From CAZLBV01 sp964557845 (GTDB lineage Bacteria; Acidobacteriota; Aminicenantia; Aminicenantales; Aminicenantaceae), in contig CAZLBV010000052.1 of the NCBI GenBank assembly GCA_964557845.1, positions 1 to 23,587 of the forward strand: a stretch of DNA of 23,587 nt. The letters are read 5' to 3'. How positions within the stretch are numbered: the stretch's first letter is position 1; every line of letters begins with the position of its first letter. Positions 1-7,723 of the stretch are shown piece by piece. Position numbers and translations under genes: made by a program. Under the pieces are notes generated by a model. That model was given only the letters and a program-made list of their open reading frames with translations. It searched no databases and was not told the origin of the DNA.

Positions 1-1956
1 GAGAAACTGCCAGAGAAAGAGGAAGCCAAAGAACAAACTCCTGTGATCCCGAGAAAAAGCAAATTTTTTGTTGTGTTTGATTCTATCAATACCATAAAGA
101 GAATGCTGGACCGCAGGAAACCCGAACTGTTGGAAACCCTCAATTCATTGATAGGTATCGGTCATGAGATCATGATTCTTGAGCTGACCGATAAAGAGGG
201 GACCAAGGTCCTGCAAAACCTAACATCCGATAAACAGCTTATTGCTCAGGCTGTTCAGAAAGCCTCGGGAAGTATATGGATAGAAAAAGCCAGTGATACC
301 CTGTCGATCCCCAATATTATCATGGTTGAAGGAGCTACAAATCCATCGGTTCTTAGAAGTTATAAAAAAACCGCACAGGAACAGTATCAATACGAGACAC
401 GCATCCGGTTTGAAAAAACCATCTCTAACCTGCTTTCTGTTATGAATATCATCAAGGATTATCCCGGTCGGAAGCCGGTATTGTTTATAAGCGGAGGTTT
501 TCCCGCGCTTTCATTTGGTAGAATTTATGATGCCCCGAAACAAAGCAGCAGTGGTATCGAACAGTCTGCTCCGGTTCAGGCAGAGATCGAGGCTGCCAAG
601 GTCATGGACCCTTTTAAAGTACTCCAGAAAACCAAACGCCGCTACGGGAGTGATATCTTTGCAGATTTTATCAATTTTGCCAACAGCTTCAATATTTCCT
701 TTTACACACTAGACCCTGATGATTACCTGCGCTATGTACTTCCGGATATTTCCTATGATAATTATCCCCGAGTAGTGGGTATGGGGGAATCCAACCGGAT
801 TTCATATGAGGATGGAGTGGTATTTTATCGGGATGAAAACGCGGAGATTAAAAAGAGCGAACTTTCCAATCTAAAATATATGGCTGTGGATACAGGTGGA
901 GAAGCTTTACAGGGTGGAAATAAATTCCAGGAATTCCGGGAAACCATAAGCCGCGACCTCTCTTATTATTATGAATTAAGCTTTTACCCCCGGAAAAAAG
1001 AGGCGGATGAAAAATATCATGATATAAAAGTCAGGGTTAAAAGACCGGGTGTGGAGGTCAGCCACCGGAAGGGGTATTTTGATTATTCTAAGGATCAAAA
1101 GGAATCCTTATTATTTGCCTCCACTTCATATAATCCGGGAATGTTCAAAGATATATCTTTTCAGGCCAGAGCAGTACCCTTTATATCCGGGAAAAACGAA
1201 TTTATTCTCTGGTTGAACCTGGCCTTGCCGGTTAAAGATCTGATCCTAAGCGGAGATCCTTATGAAGGTTTAAAGATCATTAAAACCCATTTTTGGGTGG
1301 ATGATCCCCAGGGGGCCCAGGCATTTAAGGCCCAGCTTAATATTCCCATAAATCTGACAGAATCTTTTCGGGAGAGGTTAAGCAGAGCCCGTTTTTTTGG
1401 ATATAATACCCGTTCAAACGAACTTATTCTCAAGGAAAACCAGTACCGTGTTATTTTTACCCTCTATGATGAAGAAAGCGACCGGGTGGGTACTGTAGAA
1501 CAAAATATGAAGGTTCCGGTACTTGATACACTGACCGAGGGAGATATTGCTACGGCTGTTTTCGGGCATATGATTGATACCGGCAAAAAAGACAAGATGT
1601 TCTCAATTTCAATGGAAGATGGCTCTCTCTCAGTGGACACCTATAGATTTCATCCCATGGGAACTGAGGAGTTCAATTCCAAGAGGGATGTTTTCTTGTT
1701 GCTGCAGGTGTACTCAAATGAAGATAGAGATAATTTGGTTCCTGAGTTTGAGCTTTACCAATATGAAGAAGTGCCGGGAAAGCCTGAGAGTGTGCTGATC
1801 AAGGAATCCTGGAATAAAAAAGCCAAAGTAAAAAACTTGCTCTTTAAAATGAATTTTCATGTTTTCAACCGGGGGGACTATACGCTCACGATTAAAATGA
1901 TAGATGAAGATTCAATCGAGAAGACACAGAGAAAATTAAAGATTAAGTTGTTATAA
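1..1956 (+). CDS. VWFA-related domain protein, 5' end outside the window
   Basis: The reading frame is open from base 1, so the N-terminus, including any signal peptide, is missing; 651 residues are visible. It resembles the VWFA-related proteins common in Acidobacteria-like genomes. A strand FVVFDSINT near visible residue 23 is where the VWA metal site would begin, but the DxSxS motif is degenerate (DSINT). KPVLFISGGF (about 158-167) is the typical second core strand. DLSYYYELSFYP (about 319-330), IKVRVKRPGVEV and HRKGYF (about 342-360) form the conserved end of the VWFA-related module. The remaining roughly 290 residues are beta-rich and not recognised. A GTG at 43 is in frame but sits inside coding-like, Glu/Lys-rich sequence and is not taken as the start. 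Its substrate or partner is unknown; a secreted or periplasmic location is an inference from the family. The next gene is convergent. Confidence 0.8.
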   Translation, partial: EKLPEKEEAKEQTPVIPRKSKFFVVFDSINTIKRMLDRRKPELLETLNSLIGIGHEIMILELTDKEGTKVLQNLTSDKQLIAQAVQKASGSIWIEKASDTLSIPNIIMVEGATNPSVLRSYKKTAQEQYQYETRIRFEKTISNLLSVMNIIKDYPGRKPVLFISGGFPALSFGRIYDAPKQSSSGIEQSAPVQAEIEAAKVMDPFKVLQKTKRRYGSDIFADFINFANSFNISFYTLDPDDYLRYVLPDISYDNYPRVVGMGESNRISYEDGVVFYRDENAEIKKSELSNLKYMAVDTGGEALQGGNKFQEFRETISRDLSYYYELSFYPRKKEADEKYHDIKVRVKRPGVEVSHRKGYFDYSKDQKESLLFASTSYNPGMFKDISFQARAVPFISGKNEFILWLNLALPVKDLILSGDPYEGLKIIKTHFWVDDPQGAQAFKAQLNIPINLTESFRERLSRARFFGYNTRSNELILKENQYRVIFTLYDEESDRVGTVEQNMKVPVLDTLTEGDIATAVFGHMIDTGKKDKMFSISMEDGSLSVDTYRFHPMGTEEFNSKRDVFLLLQVYSNEDRDNLVPEFELYQYEEVPGKPESVLIKESWNKKAKVKNLLFKMNFHVFNRGDYTLTIKMIDEDSIEKTQRKLKIKLL

Positions 1957-2118
1957 ATAACCTACTTTTAAATCTACTTTGATAATTTTAAAAATACATG
2001 ATTTCAAATTATTCTGGATAAATTGAAAGTCAAGTTTAAAAATATTTATATATTATTTTACTCGACTGCTTTATTAAGGCAAAATTTTTTTAAGAGAAAA
2101 TGACGGATTCCTGCATTT
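1957..2118. other. AT-rich spacer between convergent genes
   Basis: This 162-bp stretch separates the ends of two convergent genes. It is very AT-rich with several A and T runs. I see no GC-rich hairpin followed by a T run on either strand, so no intrinsic terminator can be called, and no short ORF looks real. Confidence 0.5.
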
Positions 2119-3591
2119 TTACCTGTCAGCCCAATTGTAACCTGTGAGAAAAGCCAGTTTGGCGATATCGGCCATGATGTCGGGATTGATGCGATAGATG
2201 GTATCTCCGGTTCCATGATAATGAAGGTGAGGGCCGTTGGAGGCAAAAGAAATACAGGGGACACCTTTTACAAAGAAGGATGCGTAGTCCGAGCCCCTGA
2301 CACCCACTCCTCTGAAAAAACGTGTATTTCGGAGGATGTTGACCTGCTGGTCGGCATCCTTGAGCATGGAGGCGAGCTCCTCTGGTTCAGGGCTCAGGCC
2401 GCATCCCACGCCATCTCCTTCACCGACCATGTCGAAATTAAACATACCGTCCATTATCTTAAATTGAGAAGGCGGGTGGTCGGCGAAAAAACCCGATCCC
2501 TGAAGTCCCATCTCCTCGCCTCCGAAAAGGACGAAAACCACCGATCTTTTGGGGGCGGTATCAAGCCGGGAAAAAGCTTCCCCGATCTCCATGACTACCG
2601 CACTGCCGCTGGCATTATCGTTGGCTCCGGGAAAAAGCAGGCCGCAGTGAAGTCCGCAGTGGTCAAAGTGGCCGCCGATTATCAGACACTCATCTTTAAG
2701 TTTGGGGTCTCTGCCTTCCACAGAACCCACCACATTATAACCGGTCGCATCCGGAAAATGTTCGGACTTGACTTTAAAATGAACTTCTGAATCCAGTGAG
2801 AAACGGATGGGTACCTGGTAGGTCTCAAGATCCTTTCTCAGGTCTTCGGCTTTAATTCCTTTTTCTTCCAGCAGCATATCCGCTAACGCATAACTGATAA
2901 GTGCAGGAGTGAAATCCTGGATCCAGTCGGCGTTGGGATTTGCCAGAGGGTCGGGATAAATATAGAATAATCCCAGAGCGCCTTTATCTTTGGCGGTTTG
3001 CAGGCGGCGGCGGTGTTGGTCATATTCCTGGAAACGTTCATCGCTCCTGTTAGGCACCCCCCGGAAGCAGAGCACGAATTTCCCTTTGACCTCCAGGCCG
3101 GCATAATCATCATAACCCAGTTCAGGGGCGCTGATGCCCCAGCCCGCGAAAACCAGTCCGGCTCTATTATCTCCGCTGTCACTGCTCAACATGGGAAGGA
3201 AGTCTTTTTCCAGCATAAGTTTTTTGGCGGTGAACTCTTTTTCACCTTCAGAAGATTTTTCCTTGATGATGTAAAGTTCCATCTCAGCGCTTTCTACCAC
3301 AACATAGGGTGAAGGATAAGGCTGAAGATACCCGTCCTTTTTATTGATGGGCTTGAGTCCCCATTGTTTGAACTTGGAAGCGGCCCATTTAGCTGCTTCT
3401 GTATATCCCTGATGCCCGGTGTGACGTCCGGCGAATTTGGGTAATGCCATAGTTTTACAATATTCATAGACATCATGGGGAGTTATTGAGTTTAATCCTT
3501 TCTCCAAGCCTTTTTGTTCTGGAAAAGAATAAACGGAAAAGGTAATACATAAAATTAATAAAACCAAGAGAAGTGTTTTACTTGATTTCAT
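2119..3591 (-). CDS. Exported M28-family zinc peptidase with PA-like insert
   Basis: A 490-aa protein with an N-terminal signal peptide (MKSSKTLLLVLLILC...). The M28 metal-site residues are all present: H308 and D310 in GGHFDH, D325 in GANDNASG, the general base E359 and ligand E360 in GGEE, D387 in NFDMVG, and a histidine in HLHYHGTGD (457/459). Residues about 130-240 look like the PA-type insert (GWGISAPELGYDDYAGL) found in many M28 peptidases. The family are exo-aminopeptidases or carboxypeptidases; the exact specificity cannot be read here. The start is the ATG at 3591, because GGAGG at 3597-3601 lies 5 nt before it; an in-frame ATG at 3603 overlaps that site. The first 14 nt overlap the end of the symporter gene, so the two are probably translationally coupled. 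A paralogue lies at 6041-7558. Confidence 0.9.
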   Translation of the reverse strand: MKSSKTLLLVLLILCITFSVYSFPEQKGLEKGLNSITPHDVYEYCKTMALPKFAGRHTGHQGYTEAAKWAASKFKQWGLKPINKKDGYLQPYPSPYVVVESAEMELYIIKEKSSEGEKEFTAKKLMLEKDFLPMLSSDSGDNRAGLVFAGWGISAPELGYDDYAGLEVKGKFVLCFRGVPNRSDERFQEYDQHRRRLQTAKDKGALGLFYIYPDPLANPNADWIQDFTPALISYALADMLLEEKGIKAEDLRKDLETYQVPIRFSLDSEVHFKVKSEHFPDATGYNVVGSVEGRDPKLKDECLIIGGHFDHCGLHCGLLFPGANDNASGSAVVMEIGEAFSRLDTAPKRSVVFVLFGGEEMGLQGSGFFADHPPSQFKIMDGMFNFDMVGEGDGVGCGLSPEPEELASMLKDADQQVNILRNTRFFRGVGVRGSDYASFFVKGVPCISFASNGPHLHYHGTGDTIYRINPDIMADIAKLAFLTGYNWADR

Positions 3592-4942
3592 AAGAACCTC
3601 CATATGTTTTTAGATATTTTCTAACAGCGGATATAAAAACTCCACTGAGGCCCAGTACTCCAATCAGATTGGATACGGCCATAAGACCGTTGAACACATC
3701 TCCTATTGACCAGGCGACCTCGACTTTCAGCAGTGCTCCGATAAAAATTATAATGCAGAAAATCCAACGGTAAGGAAGCTTTATTTTAATTCCCCATAGA
3801 TAGCTGAAGGCTATCTCACCATAATAAGTAACGGCAATAAGACTGGAATACCCAAACAGAAAAGAGCTGGCGGCCACGATCAATCCACCGGCCCTGGGAA
3901 GGGAAGCATTGAAGGCAGCCGCAGTCATTCCGGTGGAGGTGCCTTCTGTCCATACTCCTGAGACCAGCACGGTCAAAGCTGTGAGTGTGCAGATGACGAT
4001 GGTATCGATGAAGACATCGAGCGATGCAATAAATCCCTGCCGGACAGGTTCGGATGTACGCGCCGTTGCATGGTAAACTGCGGCTGTGCCGGTTCCGGCC
4101 TCATTGGAATAAGACCCCCGGGATACTCCATAACGCATGGCTTTTAAAACGGTTATTCCAGCTATTCCTCCCGCAACGGATGAGGGCTTAAAGGCCCCTG
4201 TGAAGATGAGAGAGAAGGCATGGGGAATTTGTTGGTAAAACATTATTATTGTGACAGCGGCGCCTACAACATACAGGATCACCATGAAAGGGCTTAAAAA
4301 TTCTGTAACCCTGGCAATGACTTTTATCCCTTTGATGATGACCAGCCAGGTCAGAAATGCCAGGCCTAATCCTGAGACCCAGGGTGCCAGATTCAACTGG
4401 GTCTTGAGGGCCAGAGCAATGGAGTTGGATTGGACGGTCGAGGTTGAAAACAGCGGCTTGCATCCCATAAAAAAAGCATAGGCAGCCGCCAGCCAGGGAA
4501 TTTTGAGCCCATATCGGATGTAATACATCGGACCGCCGGCAGTGCTTCTATCCGGCATGATTCTTTTAAAGGTCTGTCCCAGTACTGCTTCTGCCAGTTT
4601 GGTGGCCATTCCCAGTAAGGCCGAAAGCCACATCCAGAATACAGCGCCGGGCCCTCCCATGGCGATAGCGGTACAGACCCCGGCAATGTTCCCATTTCCG
4701 ATGACTCCTGCCAGAGAGGTGGTCATGGCCTGGAAAGGAGTGATATCTCCAGTTTTCTCGGAGCTGCTCTCTCCTAAGCTGCTGCTTCCGAAGGCGAACT
4801 GGAAGGAGAGCCCTAATTTACTGATCTGGATAAATTTTAGTCTGATGCTGAGGTACAGACCAACACCCAATAGAAGGACAGCAGTCTGCGGTCCCCAGAC
4901 AATAGATGCCAGTGATTGAATGATCTTCTCGAAGAATTCCAT
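3578..4942 (-). CDS. AGCS-family sodium:amino acid symporter
   Basis: A 454-aa polytopic membrane protein of the alanine or glycine:cation symporter family (AgcS/DagA/AlsT type). GGPGAVFWMWLSALLG at residues 96-111 fits the AGCS signature exactly. SYSNEAGTGTAAVYHATA with the following EPVRQGF is the second conserved family segment. Length and hydrophobic profile (about ten TM helices) are normal for the family. It should import alanine, glycine or a related small amino acid with Na+; the exact substrate cannot be inferred. No strong Shine-Dalgarno precedes the ATG, which is 11 nt after the stop of the small upstream gene, so coupled translation is likely. Its 3' end encodes YGGSYEIK, and the codons for GG supply the GGAGG ribosome site of the M28 gene. 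The pairing suggests uptake of amino acids released by the peptidase. Confidence 0.93.
   Translation of the reverse strand: MEFFEKIIQSLASIVWGPQTAVLLLGVGLYLSIRLKFIQISKLGLSFQFAFGSSSLGESSSEKTGDITPFQAMTTSLAGVIGNGNIAGVCTAIAMGGPGAVFWMWLSALLGMATKLAEAVLGQTFKRIMPDRSTAGGPMYYIRYGLKIPWLAAAYAFFMGCKPLFSTSTVQSNSIALALKTQLNLAPWVSGLGLAFLTWLVIIKGIKVIARVTEFLSPFMVILYVVGAAVTIIMFYQQIPHAFSLIFTGAFKPSSVAGGIAGITVLKAMRYGVSRGSYSNEAGTGTAAVYHATARTSEPVRQGFIASLDVFIDTIVICTLTALTVLVSGVWTEGTSTGMTAAAFNASLPRAGGLIVAASSFLFGYSSLIAVTYYGEIAFSYLWGIKIKLPYRWIFCIIIFIGALLKVEVAWSIGDVFNGLMAVSNLIGVLGLSGVFISAVRKYLKTYGGSYEIK
3597..3601 (-). promoter_or_regulatory. RBS (GGAGG) inside the symporter gene that sets the M28 start
   Basis: GGAGG lies 5 nt upstream of the ATG at 3591 and inside the last codons of the symporter. 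It decides the M28 start against the in-frame ATG at 3603, which overlaps the site itself. Confidence 0.75.
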
Positions 4943-4953
4943 TTAGAATGAAT

Positions 4954-5148
4954 TTATGATTTTCCCTGTTTTTTTCTTTGAATCTCCTGTTTAACTCCTT
5001 TGTGCAATACCAGAAAATAATATATGGTTAAACACACCATAAGAATAAAAAAACGGCTGATATTTCCCTGAATGAGATAATAAACGGCATAGATTATAAC
5101 GCCGATGAACAGTCCCAAATGAATGAACGCAAAGATCCAGTCTGACAT
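4954..5148 (-). CDS. Small two-TM membrane protein of unknown function
   Basis: A 64-aa protein with two hydrophobic helices (about residues 5-26 and 31-50) and a basic C-terminal tail (KGVKQEIQRKKQGKS) that should face the cytoplasm, giving an N-in, C-in hairpin. It has no recognisable domain. GGAAG lies about 9 nt before the ATG. It sits between the cyclophilin (29-nt gap) and the symporter (11-nt gap) on the same strand. That tight spacing is the main reason to accept it as a gene. A role as a small accessory subunit of the symporter is possible but is only inferred from position. Confidence 0.65.
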   Translation of the reverse strand: MSDWIFAFIHLGLFIGVIIYAVYYLIQGNISRFFILMVCLTIYYFLVLHKGVKQEIQRKKQGKS

Positions 5149-5177
5149 GTTCAGTATCTTCCGGATTTCTGTATGTT

Positions 5178-5756
5178 TTATGGTTGAGAAGAGGTACGCC
5201 GGATAGATATGATTTTAACGGTTTCTTTGGGAACATCATTCCGGTCGGTGGGGACAGTGGCGATCGCATCAACTACATCCATACCCTGTATGACTTTACC
5301 GAATACGCAGTATCCATACCCTTCTCCTGTTTTAGCTGTGTGGTCTAAAAAGGAGTTATCCACATGATTTATGAAGAACTGATTGGTTGCGCTGTGGGGC
5401 TCATTGGTTCTTGCCATGGCGATCGTTCCCCGGTCGTTTGATAGTCTGTTGTCTGCTTCATTTTTTATTGGCGGTCCGGATGGTTTTTCCGTTAAGTCTT
5501 CGGTATGCCCGCCGCCCTGGATCATGAAATCTTCGATCACCCGGTGGAAGATGGTACCATCGTAAAATTGTTCATCTACATATTTTAAGAAGTTCTCAAC
5601 TGTAATCGGAGCCTTATCCGGATAGAGCTCTAAAGTTATATCCCCTTTGGTGGTTTTCATAAGTACTTTGGGAGATGCTTCTCTGGCATTTCCAGGTTGA
5701 TAAAAGGACAGGAGAAAAATAAAAATAGTGGATAAAAGAATCAGGTTTTTGATCAT
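5178..5756 (-). CDS. Exported cyclophilin-type peptidyl-prolyl cis-trans isomerase
   Basis: A 192-aa protein: a signal peptide (residues 1 to about 24, ending near PGNA) followed by a complete cyclophilin fold. It catalyses proline cis-trans isomerisation, here probably in the periplasm. Active-site residues are seen in FHRVIEDFMIQGG (R72, F77, Q80) and TNQFFI (126-128). F136 in NSFLD replaces the tryptophan of eukaryotic cyclophilin A, as in bacterial PpiA-type enzymes, which predicts low cyclosporin sensitivity. AAGGAG at 5763-5768, 6 nt from the ATG, is a strong ribosome site. It is the first gene of the unit that continues with the small membrane protein, the symporter and the M28 peptidase. 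Confidence 0.93.
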   Translation of the reverse strand: MIKNLILLSTIFIFLLSFYQPGNAREASPKVLMKTTKGDITLELYPDKAPITVENFLKYVDEQFYDGTIFHRVIEDFMIQGGGHTEDLTEKPSGPPIKNEADNRLSNDRGTIAMARTNEPHSATNQFFINHVDNSFLDHTAKTGEGYGYCVFGKVIQGMDVVDAIATVPTDRNDVPKETVKIISIRRTSSQP

Positions 5757-6040
5757 ATCTAACTCCTTAAAAAATAAAGGAATGAAAGCAGCCTTGTCTT
5801 TTTAATAGAGGCGCCTTGATTACGAGAAAAGATTATCAAAATACCCTTCATAAAGCAAGATAACATGTTTAGGAGTTTCCCCATTTTTTTGGATCACGAA
5901 GAAGAACGGGAAAAGACATGTATAAATCGGGGATCTTTTTAACATCTTTTTGTTTTAATCTCGATCGAATGTATGTATATTTATATTTTTGAGAATGGAT
6001 CACAAATAAATGATCCAAATAATAATTTCAGGAGGGATGA
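5757..6040. other. Divergent intergenic region between the cyclophilin unit and the second M28 gene
   Basis: This 284-bp region must hold promoters for both strands. It contains AAGGAG for the cyclophilin (5763-5768), GGAGG for the peptidase (6031-6035), and the dyad listed separately. No convincing -35/-10 pair was found; the part near 5970-5990 is so AT-rich that many weak -10 matches occur. No short ORF with a ribosome site was seen. Confidence 0.5.
5996..6017. promoter_or_regulatory. 7-bp inverted repeat, possible operator or 5' UTR hairpin
   Basis: TGGATCA (5996-6002) and TGATCCA (6011-6017) form a perfect 7-bp dyad with an 8-nt spacer. It ends 13 nt before the GGAGG of the M28 gene. 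TGGATCAC also occurs at 5890-5897, 106 bp upstream of the copy at 5996-6003. This may be a transcription-factor site or a hairpin near the ribosome site. Neither is proven, and a chance dyad cannot be excluded. Confidence 0.35.
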
Positions 6041-7558
6041 GTGAGAAATAAAAAAATTTTGGTATTTACTTCGCTCGTTGTTTTCCTTAATCTTGCCGGC
6101 TTAATAGGAGCCCAGAGGCTATCCCGGCAGCTCTCAGATGAACAGAAGATCCTTCAGGTAATGCATTCAATTTCCAGCCAACAGCTCTATGATTATGTGG
6201 CGGAATTGGCTTCAGAAAAATACGAAGGCCGTTTAACCGGTACAGAAGGATTTAATATGAGCGCTGAATGGGTGGCCAAGCATTTTAAGAAATGGGGGAT
6301 TAAGCCGGGCGGTGACAACGGAACTTATTTACAGGCTTTTCCCAATCCTTACACCTTGGTATTTGAAGACTGCTATGCCTATTTACATATTCCATTTAAG
6401 GGAGATGTCCTGAAAAAACATTATCAATATGTCGAGGAGTTTATGCCCGGTTCAACCTCCGGATCAGGGGAAATAACAGCTGAGGTGATCTATGTGGGCT
6501 ATGGAATCACAGCGCCTGAACTGGGTTATGATGAATATGCCGGCTTAGATGTTAAAGGCAAGATCGTGCTTATGGAACCGGAAGTTCCGGTCAATCCCAA
6601 CCAGGATGCGGAGCTCTTTAAAAAATGGAGGCCTTACTCATTTCACCAGTATAAACTGGAGAATGCCTTTGACCATGGAGCTAAAGGCATGCTGTATAAT
6701 TATGGCCCTATTGGAAATCCCAATAATTCCTACCGGGAAGGTTTTGTGTATACCCATATAGGGGCGGATGCAGTTGAGGACATTTTTGCAGGTACAGGTA
6801 AGAGCCATAAGGATGTGATTCAAACTATAGGAAAAACCTTAAAGCCACAATCCTTTGCTACCGGAAAAGTCTTCACCATCAAAAATACCACTGAACATCA
6901 TCCTGATGGAGTCGCATACAATGTTATCGGTATACTTGAAGGATCAGATCCTGTCCTTAAGAACGAAGTGATCATATTGGGAGGGCATCTTGATCACTTG
7001 GGCCGCTGTTATGAAATAATTCCGGGTGCCAATGATAATGCGTCTGCGGTCGCTGTTATCATGGGGGTGGCAGAAGCCTTGGCGAACTCACCGGTTAAAC
7101 TGCGTCGGTCGGTCATGTTTTTGTGTTTTGGAGCTGAGGAGCAAGGAGTGGCCGGAGCCAAGTTTTATGTAGAAAACCCGGTAATTCCTTTGGAAAAAAC
7201 AGTTGGCCTGATCAATATGGATGGAGTGGGAGCCGGAAATAGGCTTCATGCCCTGGCAGCTGAAAATTATCCTGAATTTTGGAGCTTTATTGATAACGCC
7301 AATAAAAAATATGTGCACCGGATATTTACCGGATCCTATTTTGCCAATATCGCCCGGCCGAGACTGGATGCCGCGCGGTTTTTATGGGCAGGAGTCCCAT
7401 CACTTTCTTTTTCTGCCAGTGGTACCCGCTCATTTTATCATGTTCCCCAGGATAATATTGATATCATTACCCCTGAGATTATGGAAGATCTGGCTCAGAT
7501 CGTGTTCATGGCTGTTCTGGATATGGATAAGGCAGATGAGCTAAATTTCAGAGATTAA
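6041..7558 (+). CDS. Exported M28-family zinc peptidase (paralogue)
   Basis: A 505-aa protein with a signal peptide (residues 1 to about 24, cleaved near IGA-QR). Metal and catalytic residues are complete: H316 and D318 (GGHLDH), D332 (GANDNAS), E366 and E367 (GAEE), D394 (INMDG) and H467 (FYHVPQDN). Residues about 145-245 form a PA-like insert. The block YGITAPELGYDEYAGLDVKG closely matches the same block in the M28 protein on the other strand, so the two are paralogues. The start is GTG at 6041, five nt after GGAGG (6031-6035); the ATG at 6037 is in another frame and stops after four codons. Probable role: release of amino acids from peptides outside the inner membrane. Transcribed divergently from the cyclophilin-symporter-M28 unit. 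Confidence 0.92.
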   Translation: MRNKKILVFTSLVVFLNLAGLIGAQRLSRQLSDEQKILQVMHSISSQQLYDYVAELASEKYEGRLTGTEGFNMSAEWVAKHFKKWGIKPGGDNGTYLQAFPNPYTLVFEDCYAYLHIPFKGDVLKKHYQYVEEFMPGSTSGSGEITAEVIYVGYGITAPELGYDEYAGLDVKGKIVLMEPEVPVNPNQDAELFKKWRPYSFHQYKLENAFDHGAKGMLYNYGPIGNPNNSYREGFVYTHIGADAVEDIFAGTGKSHKDVIQTIGKTLKPQSFATGKVFTIKNTTEHHPDGVAYNVIGILEGSDPVLKNEVIILGGHLDHLGRCYEIIPGANDNASAVAVIMGVAEALANSPVKLRRSVMFLCFGAEEQGVAGAKFYVENPVIPLEKTVGLINMDGVGAGNRLHALAAENYPEFWSFIDNANKKYVHRIFTGSYFANIARPRLDAARFLWAGVPSLSFSASGTRSFYHVPQDNIDIITPEIMEDLAQIVFMAVLDMDKADELNFRD

Positions 7559-7565
7559 TTAAAAC

Positions 7566-7687
7566 AGAATATAGAAGTCAGCAGATAGAATATAGGAGAT
7601 AGAAGAAAAGTATGACCAAAGCATAGGTAACATAAGATTCAGAAGACATAATTTTGAGTGTTAAATTTTAAATGTTAAGTTTTAAAA
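7566..7687. repeat. Intergenic short-repeat block
   Basis: In the 165-bp gap between the M28 and alcohol dehydrogenase genes, AGAATATAG occurs at 7566-7574 and 7587-7595 within purine-rich sequence that also repeats GATAGAAG-like words. Further on, two adjacent 14-nt units (7660-7673 and 7674-7687) share the form GTTAA(A/G)TTTTAAA(T/A) and match at 12 of 14 positions. It does not look coding. It could be the remains of a dispersed intergenic repeat, but only this one copy block is visible in the window. Confidence 0.45.
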
Positions 7688-7723
7688 AAAGATTATATTA
7701 GTTGGAAGATAGAAAGGAGAAAC

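Noticed and set aside
2215..2790. 191-codon ORF on the plus strand
   Set aside because: It is the antisense shadow of the M28 gene, whose catalytic motifs are intact on the other strand.
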